A stretch of DNA of 64,000 nt from Lacinutrix sp. WUR7 (GTDB taxonomy: Bacteria; Bacteroidota; Bacteroidia; Flavobacteriales; Flavobacteriaceae). The notes under the pieces are model-generated. The model was not told the DNA's origin and did no database searches. It was given only the letters and a program-made list of their open reading frames with translations. The position numbers and the translations under genes were made by a program. The DNA lies in NCBI RefSeq assembly GCF_016864015.1, contig NZ_CP045067.1, positions 3,544,001-3,608,000 of the forward strand. The letters run 5' to 3'. This document shows, piece by piece, positions 17,802-27,070 of this stretch. Each line of letters starts with the position of its first letter. Within the stretch, counting starts at the first letter, position 1.

Positions 17802-18902
17802 TTAATTTTTAGGAAGGTTTATAGTAAAAATAGTTCCTTTTGGAATATTGGGTTTATGTTTTATGCTTCCTTTATGACTTTTAACAATACCATGTACAAC
17901 GCTTAATCCTAAACCAGAACCTTCTCCAACAGGTTTTGTTGTAAAAAAAGGATTAAAAATACTTTCGCTATTCGCTGCATCAATTCCTTTTCCTTGATCG
18001 CTAATTTGTATTTCAATATCCTTTTCATTTTGGATTACATGCACTTTTATAATACCGTTTTTTGGTGAAAAATAAATAGCATTAATAACTAAATTAAAAA
18101 TAACTTGGGTTAACTGAATAGCGTCTACACGAAGTGGAATATCTGTATCTTCAAATTGCAATTGGCAATCAATATTCTTTTTAATGAAATTAGGTTTTAA
18201 AAGACTGATGGCATCTTTAATAATTGGAACGATATTCGTTACTTTCATTTGCTGTGGCATATCACAAGAAAAAAACATGAGTTTTTTAACTACTTCTCTC
18301 GAATAAATTGCACTATTTGTAATTTTTTCTAAATCGTTTATAGCTTTTGTATTATTTACAAACTGCTCTTTCAATAGCTCTGAATACCCTAAAATATTTG
18401 CCAATGGCGTATTAAGTTCATGCGCAATTCCTGCTGTGATTTCTCCTAAAATAGCTAAACGGTCTGTACGTTCTATTTGTCTTCTAGTTATCGCTTCGTT
18501 TTCTAGAATTTGTTTTCGTTCTAATAAATTCCCAATTTCTAAAGCTACTTTTTGTAAAAGCTGTTTTTCTTCATTTAAAAAACTATTCGCAGTATATTTA
18601 GATTCAGAATACCCAATTTTTATAGAACCAATTGGTGTATTAAAGGTTTTAATAGCCGAAAGAATAAACACTTTTTCTACAGGGGCTTTTCCTGTTTTAA
18701 ATAATGCATCCTCTATCAATATTTCTACGGAAGCATCTTCCGGAAAACGAATAGCATCTTTTAAACTTATTGCTATCGCTTGTATGGTAGGATTAATGTC
18801 TTCAATATTACAATTAGCGATATACGAACTTATTGCATACAAACAAGTAAGCTCTTTAATACGCTCTTTTAATTTATCTTCTGTTGTAATTAATGGTGCC
18901 AT
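17802..18902 (-). CDS. Soluble sensor histidine kinase with GAF-like domain
   Basis: A 366-residue kinase without membrane segments. Residues about 15-135 resemble a GAF domain, and about 140-366 are the kinase core with H-box GIAHELNTPLANILGYSE (H161), the N-box VINAIYFSP, and the G-boxes DQGKGID and GEGSGLGLS. The lack of any transmembrane region and the GAF fold point to a cytoplasmic signal (metabolite, redox or nitrogen state). It is 3 bases upstream of the NtrC-type regulator and 47 bases downstream of an ABC exporter gene in the same direction. The pairing with a sigma-54 activator and a glutamate dehydrogenase operon recalls nitrogen control, but there is no PAS/NtrB architecture. Confidence 0.9.
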   Translation of the reverse strand: MAPLITTEDKLKERIKELTCLYAISSYIANCNIEDINPTIQAIAISLKDAIRFPEDASVEILIEDALFKTGKAPVEKVFILSAIKTFNTPIGSIKIGYSESKYTANSFLNEEKQLLQKVALEIGNLLERKQILENEAITRRQIERTDRLAILGEITAGIAHELNTPLANILGYSELLKEQFVNNTKAINDLEKITNSAIYSREVVKKLMFFSCDMPQQMKVTNIVPIIKDAISLLKPNFIKKNIDCQLQFEDTDIPLRVDAIQLTQVIFNLVINAIYFSPKNGIIKVHVIQNEKDIEIQISDQGKGIDAANSESIFNPFFTTKPVGEGSGLGLSVVHGIVKSHKGSIKHKPNIPKGTIFTINLPKN

Positions 18903-18949
18903 AATACTAATTTACAAAACAAAAATACATATTTTAATTCATGCGTTTG

Positions 18950-20719
18950 TTAAATTTTAGCTTGATAGGTATACAAGTCAAAGTATCTACCTTTGGATGC
19001 AATTAAGGTATCATGATTTCCTCGCTCTGCAATTTTCCCATTTTCAATTACCAAAATTTGATCTGCTTTACGAATCGTACTTAATCGGTGCGCAATCACA
19101 ATTGTTGTTCTATTTTTAGTTAATTGCGCTAAAGATTTCTGAATTAACGCTTCACTTTCGGTATCTAAATTAGAAGTCGCTTCGTCTAAAATAATCACTT
19201 TTGGATCTGCAAGAATTGCTCTAGCTATTGCAATACGTTGTCTTTGTCCGCCAGACAGCTTCACACCTCTTTCGCCAATCAGTGTTTCTAAACCATCATC
19301 AAAACGATCCGTAAACTCATTCACATAAGCTGCTTTAACTGCTGCTTGTAATTGTTCTTCGGAAGCATTTGGTCTAGGAAACATAATATTTTCTCTAATG
19401 GTTCCTTCAAACAAAAACTCATCTTGCAACACAACTCCTAAATGTCTTCGGAAGCTATTTAATTTTACTTTAGATAAATCTTTACCATCGATGGTTATTT
19501 GACCCGATTCCGGATTTAAAAAGGTAGCAGATAATCCTGCAATAGTAGATTTTCCGGATCCCGAACTACCAACCAAAGCAATCACAGAACCCGAAGGTGC
19601 TTTAAAACTAATATCATGAAGCACAGACTTTCCTTCTTCGTATGCAAAAGAAACATCCTTAAATTCTATTTCTCCTTTAAAATCTTGCAATTCTTCAGTA
19701 CGATTGGCATCATCCTCTTCCGCAGCCATATTCATCAATTCTTCCGTTCTATCTAATCCTGCTAATGCTTCGGTTAACTGACTTCCAATATTACTCATTT
19801 GAATAATTGGAGCAATCATAAATCCTAAAACTAAAGTGAAGAATAGAAAATCTCCCGTAGTCATTTCGCCAATAATCATATAATAGCCACCAATTCCCAT
19901 GATTCCAGTAGTTGCAACTCCTATTAAAAAAGTAGATGAACTAGTCATTAAAGCAGTAGCGGTTAAACTCTTTTTTACATTTTGAAACAATCGATCTACT
20001 CCTTTTTCAAAAGCTAGATTTTCTTGTTCTTCGGCATTAAACGCTTTAATGACACGAACTCCAGCTAAAGTTTCGGTTAATCGACCTGTAACCTCTGCAT
20101 TAATTTTACCTCTAGTTCTAAAAATGGGTCTTATATATTTAAATGCTTTTAATGCGATTATTCCGAAAATAGATAATGGAATGAATACAAAAAGTGTCAT
20201 CCAAGCATTTAGTTTAATTAAAATAATTAGAGATACTACTGCAGTAAATGTTCCTCCAACTAATTGCACTAAACCTGTACCAATAAGATTTCTAACACCT
20301 TCTACATCGGTCATTATTCTAGAAACTAATGCACCAGATTTTGTATTATCAAAAAAGCTAATAGGAAGCGATAGCACCTTTTTTTGTACTTGTGCTCGTA
20401 ACTCTGAAATTAAGTATTGTGCCTGAACACTCAATATTTTTGTCAATAAATAAGAAGTAACTGCTTGGACTAAAATTGCAAGTAATACAATACCTATTAA
20501 AGTGTATAACTGACTAGGATCTTTAGATGGCACAACGTCATCAAGCAATACTTTACTTTGCCAAGGCAATATTAACCCAGAAATACTTTTAATGATGATT
20601 AGGATCAAACCAATGAATACCAATTTACGTCTTGGCCAAATAATGGTCTTAAAGGCCTTAACCATAGTTACTTTTGGTTTTGTTTTATCTTTATTATCCG
20701 AAGATTTTAAATGCTGCAT
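18950..20719 (-). CDS. ABC exporter, fused permease-ATPase (MsbA-like)
   Basis: A 589-residue half-transporter. Residues about 30-325 form the six-helix membrane domain (ABC_membrane type), and about 350-589 the nucleotide-binding domain with Walker A GSSGSGKST, signature LSGGQRQRIAIARAIL, Walker B VIILDEATSNLD and the H-loop VIAHRLST. It would act as a homodimer exporting lipid or drug molecules across the inner membrane. Its overall layout is that of the MsbA/LmrA group. The name msbA is not given, because Flavobacteriaceae carry several such exporters. It lies 47 bases upstream of the sensor kinase in the same direction, so read-through into the two-component genes is possible. Confidence 0.9.
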   Translation of the reverse strand: MQHLKSSDNKDKTKPKVTMVKAFKTIIWPRRKLVFIGLILIIIKSISGLILPWQSKVLLDDVVPSKDPSQLYTLIGIVLLAILVQAVTSYLLTKILSVQAQYLISELRAQVQKKVLSLPISFFDNTKSGALVSRIMTDVEGVRNLIGTGLVQLVGGTFTAVVSLIILIKLNAWMTLFVFIPLSIFGIIALKAFKYIRPIFRTRGKINAEVTGRLTETLAGVRVIKAFNAEEQENLAFEKGVDRLFQNVKKSLTATALMTSSSTFLIGVATTGIMGIGGYYMIIGEMTTGDFLFFTLVLGFMIAPIIQMSNIGSQLTEALAGLDRTEELMNMAAEEDDANRTEELQDFKGEIEFKDVSFAYEEGKSVLHDISFKAPSGSVIALVGSSGSGKSTIAGLSATFLNPESGQITIDGKDLSKVKLNSFRRHLGVVLQDEFLFEGTIRENIMFPRPNASEEQLQAAVKAAYVNEFTDRFDDGLETLIGERGVKLSGGQRQRIAIARAILADPKVIILDEATSNLDTESEALIQKSLAQLTKNRTTIVIAHRLSTIRKADQILVIENGKIAERGNHDTLIASKGRYFDLYTYQAKI

Positions 20720-20840
20720 TTTATTAAATTTATTATGCGAAGATACGCTGAAAAAACAATCTGTTTCTCCTAATAAATTAATGTTTTGTTAATTCAAAAA
20801 AAGAAAGATGTAATGTTAACTTTTAACGTACTTTTGCCAA

Positions 20841-22052
20841 ATGCAAAAAAAACAAACTGTAAAATTTGAATTTATAGCCTTAATGGCTTCCTTAATGTCT
20901 ATTGTTGCTTTAGCTATTGATGCTATTTTACCTGCAATGTCGGCAATCGGGATTTCAATTAACAGTCTGGATACCAACAACAACCAATTGCTAATTACCA
21001 TGATTTTTCTTGGTTTAGGTTTTGGTCAATTATTATTTGGACCATTGTCCGATAGTTTTGGAAGAAAACCAATTGTATATATTGGGTTTTCTGTTTTTGC
21101 TGTTGCTAGTGTTATTTGTGTGCTCGCTCCTTCCCTAGAATGGATGGTTGCTGGAAGAATTTTACAAGGTATTGGCTTAGCAGCACCAAGAACCATTGCC
21201 ATTGCTGTTATTAGGGATATGTATAAAGGCGATTACATGGCAAAAATCATGTCTTTTGTAACTACCTTTTTTATTTTAGTTCCTGTTATTGCTCCTGTAA
21301 TGGGGAAATTTATTTTAAACCATTATAATTGGAAAGGCATTTTTTATGTACAATTAGTCATGGCTTTATTAGTCAGTATTTGGTTTTGGAAAAGACAACC
21401 AGAAACCCTAAAACCAGAATATAAAATTAAGTTTACCAAGCATGTTTTTCTGGATGGTTTAAAGGAATTAATAAAACACAAAGAAACCATGGGATTTACC
21501 GTTATTTCTGGTCTTATTTCTGGGGCTTTTATTGTGTATTTAAGCGCATCCCAAATCATTTTTGAAAACCAATATGGTTTGATTGATGAGTTCCCATACA
21601 TTTTTGCTGGCTTAGCTGCCGGTGTTGGTTTATCTACTTTTTTAAATGGTAGTTTTGTTATGCGAATAGGTATGTGGCGTTTGTCTTATTTAGCAATTAT
21701 ACTATTTAGTGTAAATGCGTTCATATATGTGCTTCTTTTTTGGAATTCTGCAAACCCACCCTTAGCAATAATTCTCTTATTTATGGCGGTTCAGTTTTTT
21801 ACTATTGGCTTTATTTTTGGAAACTTAAGAGCTATAGCCATGGAACCTATTGGCCATATTGCAGGAATTGGGGCAGCAATTACAGGATTTGTATCGACAT
21901 TAATGGCTGTGCCAATTGCTAATTTTATTGGAAGCTTTGTTAAAGATACTGCCTTACCGCTATTTATAGGTTTCACCGTTTTTGGAACCCTTTCTTTCTT
22001 TATTTTTATTCGTATGCGTGTTTTGCATTCGCGAAGTTTGGTGGATGCTTAA
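20841..22052 (+). CDS. MFS multidrug transporter, Bcr/CflA family
   Basis: A 403-residue carrier with twelve hydrophobic segments. The MFS A-motif between helices 2 and 3 reads GPLSDSFGRKP, and helix 4-5 contains the antiporter-like motif AGRILQGIGLAAPRTIAIAVIRD, a hallmark of Bcr/CflA drug:proton antiporters. It would export small toxic compounds. A TACTTTTG box lies at 20829-20836, only four bases before the ATG, so the mRNA may be nearly leaderless, but no matching -33 element is seen and the box may be chance. It is divergent from the ABC exporter gene. Downstream lies a repeat array. Confidence 0.88.
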   Translation: MQKKQTVKFEFIALMASLMSIVALAIDAILPAMSAIGISINSLDTNNNQLLITMIFLGLGFGQLLFGPLSDSFGRKPIVYIGFSVFAVASVICVLAPSLEWMVAGRILQGIGLAAPRTIAIAVIRDMYKGDYMAKIMSFVTTFFILVPVIAPVMGKFILNHYNWKGIFYVQLVMALLVSIWFWKRQPETLKPEYKIKFTKHVFLDGLKELIKHKETMGFTVISGLISGAFIVYLSASQIIFENQYGLIDEFPYIFAGLAAGVGLSTFLNGSFVMRIGMWRLSYLAIILFSVNAFIYVLLFWNSANPPLAIILLFMAVQFFTIGFIFGNLRAIAMEPIGHIAGIGAAITGFVSTLMAVPIANFIGSFVKDTALPLFIGFTVFGTLSFFIFIRMRVLHSRSLVDA

Positions 22053-22090
22053 TTACATTTAGCTGTTCTCAACACCATTTTCAAAAAAAA

Positions 22091-22953
22091 CATACTCGTT
22101 TACGCGCTCCTTCCTTTAACTAAAGGAAGGTGGTTTTTGTTGTAACAAAAATCGGATGGTTTGCAGAGAAAGGCGAAGCTCTTTTAATAAAACTTTTCTT
22201 TTTTCTTTACGTTCATTTTGTCTTGATACAAAACGAACCAAACCTGCCTGTCGGCAGGCAGGAAATCAGTATCAAAAGTAGGAAATTACTAAAGTACCAT
22301 TCGCTGCTACATTAATAATCATCCTTTTTTGGTGTATATATTTTCAATCCTTGATTTTAACTTAAAACTTTAACAATTGCTCATTATTTCTTAAAATCGT
22401 TCATTCCGATGTTGTCCGAATTTCAAGTAGCATCAAATTCTAAGATGTATTTACAGCGTCATTACAATTACAAACATATTCGTTTATGGCTCCTTCCTTT
22501 AGTTAAAGGAAGGTGGTTTTTGTTGTAACAAAAATCGGATGGTTTGTAGAGAAAGGCGAAGCTCTTTTAATAAAACTTTTCTTTTTTCTTTACGTTTATT
22601 TTGCCTTGATACAAAACGAACCAAACCTGCCTGTCGGCAGGCAGGAAATCAGTATCAAAAGTAGGAAATTACTAAAGTACCATTCGCTGATACATTAATA
22701 ATCATCCTTTTTTGGTGTATATATTTTCAATTCTTGATTTTAACTTAAAACATTAAGAATTGCTCATTATTTCTTAAAATCGTTGATTCCGACGTTGTCC
22801 GAATTTCAAGTAGCATCAAATTCTAAGATGTATTTACAGCGTCATTACAATTACAAACATATTCGTTTATGGCTCCTTCCTTTAGTTAAAGGAAGGTGGT
22901 TTTTGTTGTAACAAAAATCGGATGGTTTGCAGAGAAAGGCGAAGCTCTTTTAT
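22091..22953. repeat. Tandem repeat array A (383-bp period, 2 full copies plus partial third)
   Basis: The anchor GGAAGGTGG occurs at 22125, 22508 and 22891, giving an exact 383-base period twice. Copies 1 and 2 are nearly identical, and copy 3 breaks off after the first 95 or so bases (GGCGAAGCTC). Each unit opens with the palindrome CCTTCCTTTAGTTAAAGGAAGG (or a one-base variant). Full units also contain a second, GC-rich palindrome built on CCTGCC-TGTC-GGCAGG, a sequence often scattered through Bacteroidetes genomes. The unit end carries the block TTTCAAGTAGCATCAAA that is also found, diverged, in array B. Confidence 0.9.
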
Positions 22954-23017
22954 AAACTCGGCTTTCTTCAAATTCCAAAAAAATTCCCTCAAACTTAAAA
23001 CACAAATTAAACCTTGC

Positions 23018-23125
23018 TGTCACATCGAGTGATGCTAAGGCATGAAGCACTGTATCGAGAAGCATCTATAAACACAAACCTGTTCTCGATACATTTCTCC
23101 TTTCGTCGAAACACTCGAACTGACA
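23018..23125. repeat. Dispersed palindromic element, copy C1
   Basis: The left arm is TGTCACATCGAGTG...GTATCGAGAA and the right arm TTCTCGATAC...CACTCGAACTGACA, i.e. the same two motifs inverted around a short AT-rich centre. It abuts the 3' end of the peptidase gene. The same motif pair recurs at 26891-27028 and 34065-34150. Confidence 0.8.
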
Positions 23126-23139
23126 AAAGTCTTTATTCC

Positions 23140-24210
23140 TTAAAAACTCCCCGAATCCACATCTTTAATAAAATCAATCAGTCCTTTAAAAAATACTTTC
23201 TGATCATCAAATTGCGAAAGATGACTTCCGTTAGGGCAAAGTAAAAAGCGTCCGTTTTGTACTTCAGTACTTATCCATTTCATGTGTTCTGGATCCATAG
23301 TATCATGCGTTGCACCAATAGTTAATGTTGGAATTTTAATTTCTTTCAATCGATCGGTAACATCCCAATTTTTCAGGGTTGCATCTCCTTTTATTCCGAA
23401 TTCACTTGGTCCTTGCATAGTCACATATACCTCCGGATTTAAATGCTTAAAGCCTCTATTTATTGGTTCTGGCCACTCGGAAACAGGCATTCGAATCACG
23501 TGTTCTGTATAGTAATTATTGACAATCAATTCCATGTACCGCGGATTGGTATAATCTTCTTTGTCTTCATAACTCATAATCTCTTTTAAAACTTCTGGAT
23601 CCATTTTTGGAGCAAGTACTTCGTCACTATATTTTTGATATTCTGGAATAGAAGCCACCATATTCGAAATAATTAATCCTTTTAAATTTTCTTGGTATTT
23701 CAAAGCATATTGCATCCCAAGAATTCCTCCCCAAGATTGTCCGTATAAATAAAAATTGTCTTTATCTAAACCTAAAGCAATTCGTACTTGCTCTACTTCT
23801 TCCACAAAACGATCTGAATCCCAAAGGCTTAAATCTTTTGGTTGATCACTGTAATACGATCCTAGTTGGTCGTAATAATAGTATTCTATATTTTCCTGCG
23901 GAAAGTAACCATCAAAGCATTCATAAATCTCATGTGTCATTCCTGGTCCGCCATGTAATAAAAGCACTTTCATGGTCGGATTATTACCAACACGCTTAGT
24001 CCATACTTTAAATTCCCCTTTTGGTGTTGTAATCGGAATCATTTTAATGCCGCCTAAAAATTGATCGTCCTTTTGAGGTACTAGATAGTTTTCAGCGGAA
24101 CTATTTGTTGCTTCGTATTCTAAATGTCCAGCATGTTCTTGTGTATGCTCTTTTTTACAGTTCAAACAGCATACACTTAATACGACTAGTACTATTATTT
24201 TGATTTTCAT
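23140..24210 (-). CDS. Proline-iminopeptidase-like alpha/beta hydrolase, lipoprotein
   Basis: A 356-residue peptidase-S33-type hydrolase. The oxyanion motif HGGPG is at 86-90, the nucleophile S159 in YGQSWGGILG, and the likely acid/base residues are an Asp in THDTMDP (D303 or D306) and H330 in NGSHLS. The length and HGGPG/GQSWGG pair fit proline iminopeptidases, which remove N-terminal proline from peptides, though relatives act on other small amides. An N-terminal hydrophobic segment ending in LNCKKEH (C18) makes it a predicted lipoprotein, so it would act in the periplasm or at the outer membrane. It is divergent from the DUF294 gene, with 122 bases between. It is single-cistron. Confidence 0.82.
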   Translation of the reverse strand: MKIKIIVLVVLSVCCLNCKKEHTQEHAGHLEYEATNSSAENYLVPQKDDQFLGGIKMIPITTPKGEFKVWTKRVGNNPTMKVLLLHGGPGMTHEIYECFDGYFPQENIEYYYYDQLGSYYSDQPKDLSLWDSDRFVEEVEQVRIALGLDKDNFYLYGQSWGGILGMQYALKYQENLKGLIISNMVASIPEYQKYSDEVLAPKMDPEVLKEIMSYEDKEDYTNPRYMELIVNNYYTEHVIRMPVSEWPEPINRGFKHLNPEVYVTMQGPSEFGIKGDATLKNWDVTDRLKEIKIPTLTIGATHDTMDPEHMKWISTEVQNGRFLLCPNGSHLSQFDDQKVFFKGLIDFIKDVDSGSF

Positions 24211-24332
24211 AAAACGGAAGGATTTAGAATACTAAGTTAAAGAAATAAATCCTCATTTAATAACTATAGTATTTTAGCAACAATATGATAATTATCAGAA
24301 TATTACCGCTTCTTTTTCTATAACTTAGTAGC

Positions 24333-26240
24333 ATGAAGAATACTATTGCAGAACGTATTTTAGATTTCTTAAAAGGCTTTCCTCCTTTTGATGCCTTGAC
24401 GCATGAGCAATTATTTAATATTGCCACCCAAGTTAAAGTGCATTATATAGAAAAAGACAACTATATTTTTAAGCAAAATGAAGATTTACACGATTCGTTT
24501 TACGTGGTAAAAGATGGCGCTATTGGTATTTATAGAGGAAATAGCTTGGTAGATGAATGTGATGAAGGCGATATTTTTGGCCTGCGTGCTTTAATTCGGA
24601 AAGATCAATATTTGCTAGATGCCAAAGCCATTGAAGAAAGTATTGTATACAGTATGTCTTCTAAAGTTTTAGAAGATATTATTATTACCAACCCAAAAGC
24701 GAATCAGTTTTTAATTGCCAGTTTTGCTACTAATACCCGCAATCCGTATTCGGAAGAAGACAAAGGAACCCTATTTGCTAACGAAAGTTTTTTACAACCC
24801 AATACCAATAGTTTTACCGAAGTACAATCTGCAAACTTCTCTAAAAACCCAATTGTTTGCCAAGCACATACTATTATAAAAGAAGCTTGTTTAGTGATGA
24901 GTGCACGCAAAGTAGGTTCGATTATTATTACCGAAAACAAGCAGCCAATAGGTATTATTACCGACAAAGATTTACGTAATAAAATAGCAACAGGATTACA
25001 CACTATAAGCGAAGAAGTAGAAAGTATTATGTCGGCTCCTGTGATTACGTTTCCGCCAACCATAACCGTTGCCGAGGCTCAAATAGCCATGCTAAAAAAT
25101 GAAATTTCTCATTTATGTATTACTACAGATGGCACGCCAAATTCGGAATTGATTGGCATTTTATCTGAGCATGATATTATTGTAATGCATGGCAATAATC
25201 CTTCCGTATTAATTAAAGAAATCAAGCGTGCAACCTCAGCCGAATCTTTAAAATTCATAAGAGAAAAAGCACAAGAACTACTTAAAAATTATATTGAACA
25301 GCATATACCTATTTCGTTTATCGCTAATATTATTTCAGCAATTAACGATGCCATTACAAAACGTATTATTCTATTAAGTATTACCGAAATACAAGAAGAA
25401 CCTCCTGTAACTTTTGCTTGGCTGGCTATTGGTAGCCAAGGTAGAAAAGAGCAATTATTACTAACAGATCAAGACAATGCGCTAGTATTTGAAGATGTTT
25501 CCGAAGATAAAAAAGAAGCAACCACTTCCTATTTTTTAAAATTAGCAAAAGGGATTAACAATAAGCTAAATACGGTTGGTTTTGAACTTTGTCCAGCCAA
25601 TATGATGGCTAGTAATCCCAAATGGTGTTTATCGGTTACCGAATGGAAAGCCCAATTTAAAAATTGGATTACCCATCCAGACCAAGATAAAATCATGCTT
25701 TGCAATATCTTTTTTGACTACGATTTGGTATATGGAAATCATGACCTGGTGAATGAGATGTCCACGAGTATTTTTGAAGCTATTGACAGCTATGAAATTT
25801 TCTTAAATTTCATGGGTCGTGATGCTCTAAAGAACCCAGCACCTTTAAGCTTTTTTAGAAATTTTTTAGTAGAAGATTCTGGCGAACATAAAGATCAGTT
25901 TGATATTAAAGCACGTGCTATTATGCCACTTGTAGATGCTGCACGACTGCTCGTTTTATCGCATAACACAAAAGACGTCAACAGTACAATTGAACGTTTT
26001 AAAAAACTTGCCGAGATAGAACCGCAAACCAAAGATTTATACGAATCTTGTATTAGTGCTTTTCGCATTTTATTGCGCTTTAGAACACAACAAGGTTTGA
26101 AAAATAACGATTCTGGGAGATTTATAGATTTGAATAGCCTGAGCAAAGCCGACAGACTAAAACTTAAAGGTTGTTTTAAACCCATAAAGGATATTCAAGA
26201 TTTATTGAAAGTCCGTTTTAAACTCTCTCAATTATTATAA
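24333..26240 (+). CDS. cNMP-binding/CBS/DUF294 nucleotidyltransferase-like signalling protein
   Basis: A 635-residue cytoplasmic protein with four modules. These are a cyclic-nucleotide-binding domain (about 10-125), a CBS pair (about 165-290) with the repeated pattern VGSIIIT...IGIITDKDL and ISHLCIT...IGILSEHDI, a DUF294 nucleotidyltransferase-like domain (about 315-450), and the DUF294 C-terminal helical domain (about 480-630). The transferase motif is GSQGRKEQLLLTDQDNA (G367, S368; D379, D381), resembling the GlnD uridylyltransferase active site. Proteins of this architecture usually sit beside acetate symporter and Acs genes and are thought to modify or sense in response to nucleotides. 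Here the acetate genes lie 20-30 kb away. It is directly followed by the exonuclease gene with no spacer. Confidence 0.88.
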   Translation: MKNTIAERILDFLKGFPPFDALTHEQLFNIATQVKVHYIEKDNYIFKQNEDLHDSFYVVKDGAIGIYRGNSLVDECDEGDIFGLRALIRKDQYLLDAKAIEESIVYSMSSKVLEDIIITNPKANQFLIASFATNTRNPYSEEDKGTLFANESFLQPNTNSFTEVQSANFSKNPIVCQAHTIIKEACLVMSARKVGSIIITENKQPIGIITDKDLRNKIATGLHTISEEVESIMSAPVITFPPTITVAEAQIAMLKNEISHLCITTDGTPNSELIGILSEHDIIVMHGNNPSVLIKEIKRATSAESLKFIREKAQELLKNYIEQHIPISFIANIISAINDAITKRIILLSITEIQEEPPVTFAWLAIGSQGRKEQLLLTDQDNALVFEDVSEDKKEATTSYFLKLAKGINNKLNTVGFELCPANMMASNPKWCLSVTEWKAQFKNWITHPDQDKIMLCNIFFDYDLVYGNHDLVNEMSTSIFEAIDSYEIFLNFMGRDALKNPAPLSFFRNFLVEDSGEHKDQFDIKARAIMPLVDAARLLVLSHNTKDVNSTIERFKKLAEIEPQTKDLYESCISAFRILLRFRTQQGLKNNDSGRFIDLNSLSKADRLKLKGCFKPIKDIQDLLKVRFKLSQLL

Positions 26241-26876
26241 ATGAATTGGTTTAAACGCAAAACATATCCAGACTTTTATAACGCTTACGCGGAAAGTTTT
26301 AAAGGCAAAAACAACCCTTTAGAAACTACACGATTTGTTGTTTTTGATACCGAAACTACAGGGTTAAATCCAAACGAAGATCTTATTTTATCTATTGGAA
26401 CAGTAACCATACAAAACTTCAGTATAAACGTTTCCGATAGCTTGGAATGCTATGTGCAACAAGAACATTTTAATGCGGATACGGTAAAAATTCATGGTAT
26501 TTTAAAAGCAGGATCTATTCGTAAAATAGAAGAAACGGAAGCCATAAAGTTATTCTTAAAACATATTGAAGGTGCTGTTTTGGTAGCACACCATATCGCT
26601 TTTGATGTGACTATGATTAACCAAGCTTTAAAACGAATGGATTTACCAAAACTTAAAAATAAACTAGTAGATACAGGGCTACTTTACAAAAAAACGAAAT
26701 ACGTAAAAGACCATACACATTATAGTTTAGATCAACTTTGCAATACTTTTAATATTACGATGCATGATAGGCATACTGCTTCTGGTGACGCGTATTTAAC
26801 TGCTGTTTTATTTTTAAAGTTTGCTGCTTTATTAAAAAAGAAGAAAAATAGAGATTTGAGGTTAAGTGATTTTTAG
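26241..26876 (+). CDS. DnaQ-like 3'-5' exonuclease
   Basis: A 211-residue DEDDh exonuclease. ExoI is VVFDTETTGLN (D36, E38), ExoII AHHIAFDVTMIN (D122), and ExoIII DRHTASGDAYLT (H178, D183), so all metal ligands are intact. It resembles the epsilon/PolC exonuclease domain but stands alone. The ATG follows the DUF294 gene's TAA with zero spacing, implying translational coupling. The same pair occurs widely, which suggests a functional link between the nucleotide-sensing protein and a nuclease. It is followed by the second repeat region. Confidence 0.88.
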   Translation: MNWFKRKTYPDFYNAYAESFKGKNNPLETTRFVVFDTETTGLNPNEDLILSIGTVTIQNFSINVSDSLECYVQQEHFNADTVKIHGILKAGSIRKIEETEAIKLFLKHIEGAVLVAHHIAFDVTMINQALKRMDLPKLKNKLVDTGLLYKKTKYVKDHTHYSLDQLCNTFNITMHDRHTASGDAYLTAVLFLKFAALLKKKKNRDLRLSDF

Positions 26877-26890
26877 AAGTCGTGTCTTAG

Positions 26891-26936
26891 TTCTCGATAC
26901 AAAATTCTAAAAAAAAGAATTTCACTCGAACTGACA
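26891..26936. repeat. Dispersed palindromic element, copy C2
   Basis: TTCTCGATAC is followed by a small AAATTCT/AGAATTT hairpin and then CACTCGAACTGACA. This is the right-arm half of the element seen whole at 23018-23125. It lies 15 bases after the exonuclease stop codon. Confidence 0.75.
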
Positions 26937-26980
26937 AGAAATAATTCAACTCAAATTGATAAATATTATACACTTCTTTT

Positions 26981-27028
26981 TGTCACTTCGAGTGATTTGT
27001 GAAGGATGAACAAATGGTATCGAGAAGC
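26981..27028. repeat. Dispersed palindromic element, copy C3 (inverted relative to C2)
   Basis: TGTCACTTCGAGTGA followed by GTATCGAGAAG: the left-arm half, in the opposite orientation to C2, 44 bases away. A partial repeat of CGATACAAAATTCT with its AGAATTT partner follows at 27049-27067 and runs straight into array B. Confidence 0.75.
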
Positions 27029-27070
27029 AATCTAACTCAAAAATTACCGATACAAAATTCTAAAAAAAAG

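Larger units (their letters stand above)
22053..23139. other. Convergent intergenic region filled by repeats (1.09 kb)
   Basis: Between the convergent MFS gene (ends 22052) and the peptidase gene (ends 23140) there is no credible gene. Open frames here (for example 22130-22315 and 22513-22698) are the same repeat read twice and share a frame containing the palindrome at 22242-22261. The contents are two full and one partial copy of a 383-bp tandem repeat, then a short AT-rich spacer, then one copy of the dispersed palindromic element (23018-23125). Confidence 0.85.

Noticed and set aside
20829-20836. TACTTTTG box as a firm promoter of the MFS gene
   Set aside because: It lies only four bases from the ATG and no TTG is found at the -33 distance; may be chance in AT-rich DNA.
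22130-22698. Two 61-codon open frames, nearly identical
   Set aside because: They are the same frame in two copies of tandem repeat A and include the GC-rich palindrome; their identity follows from the repeat, not from coding selection.
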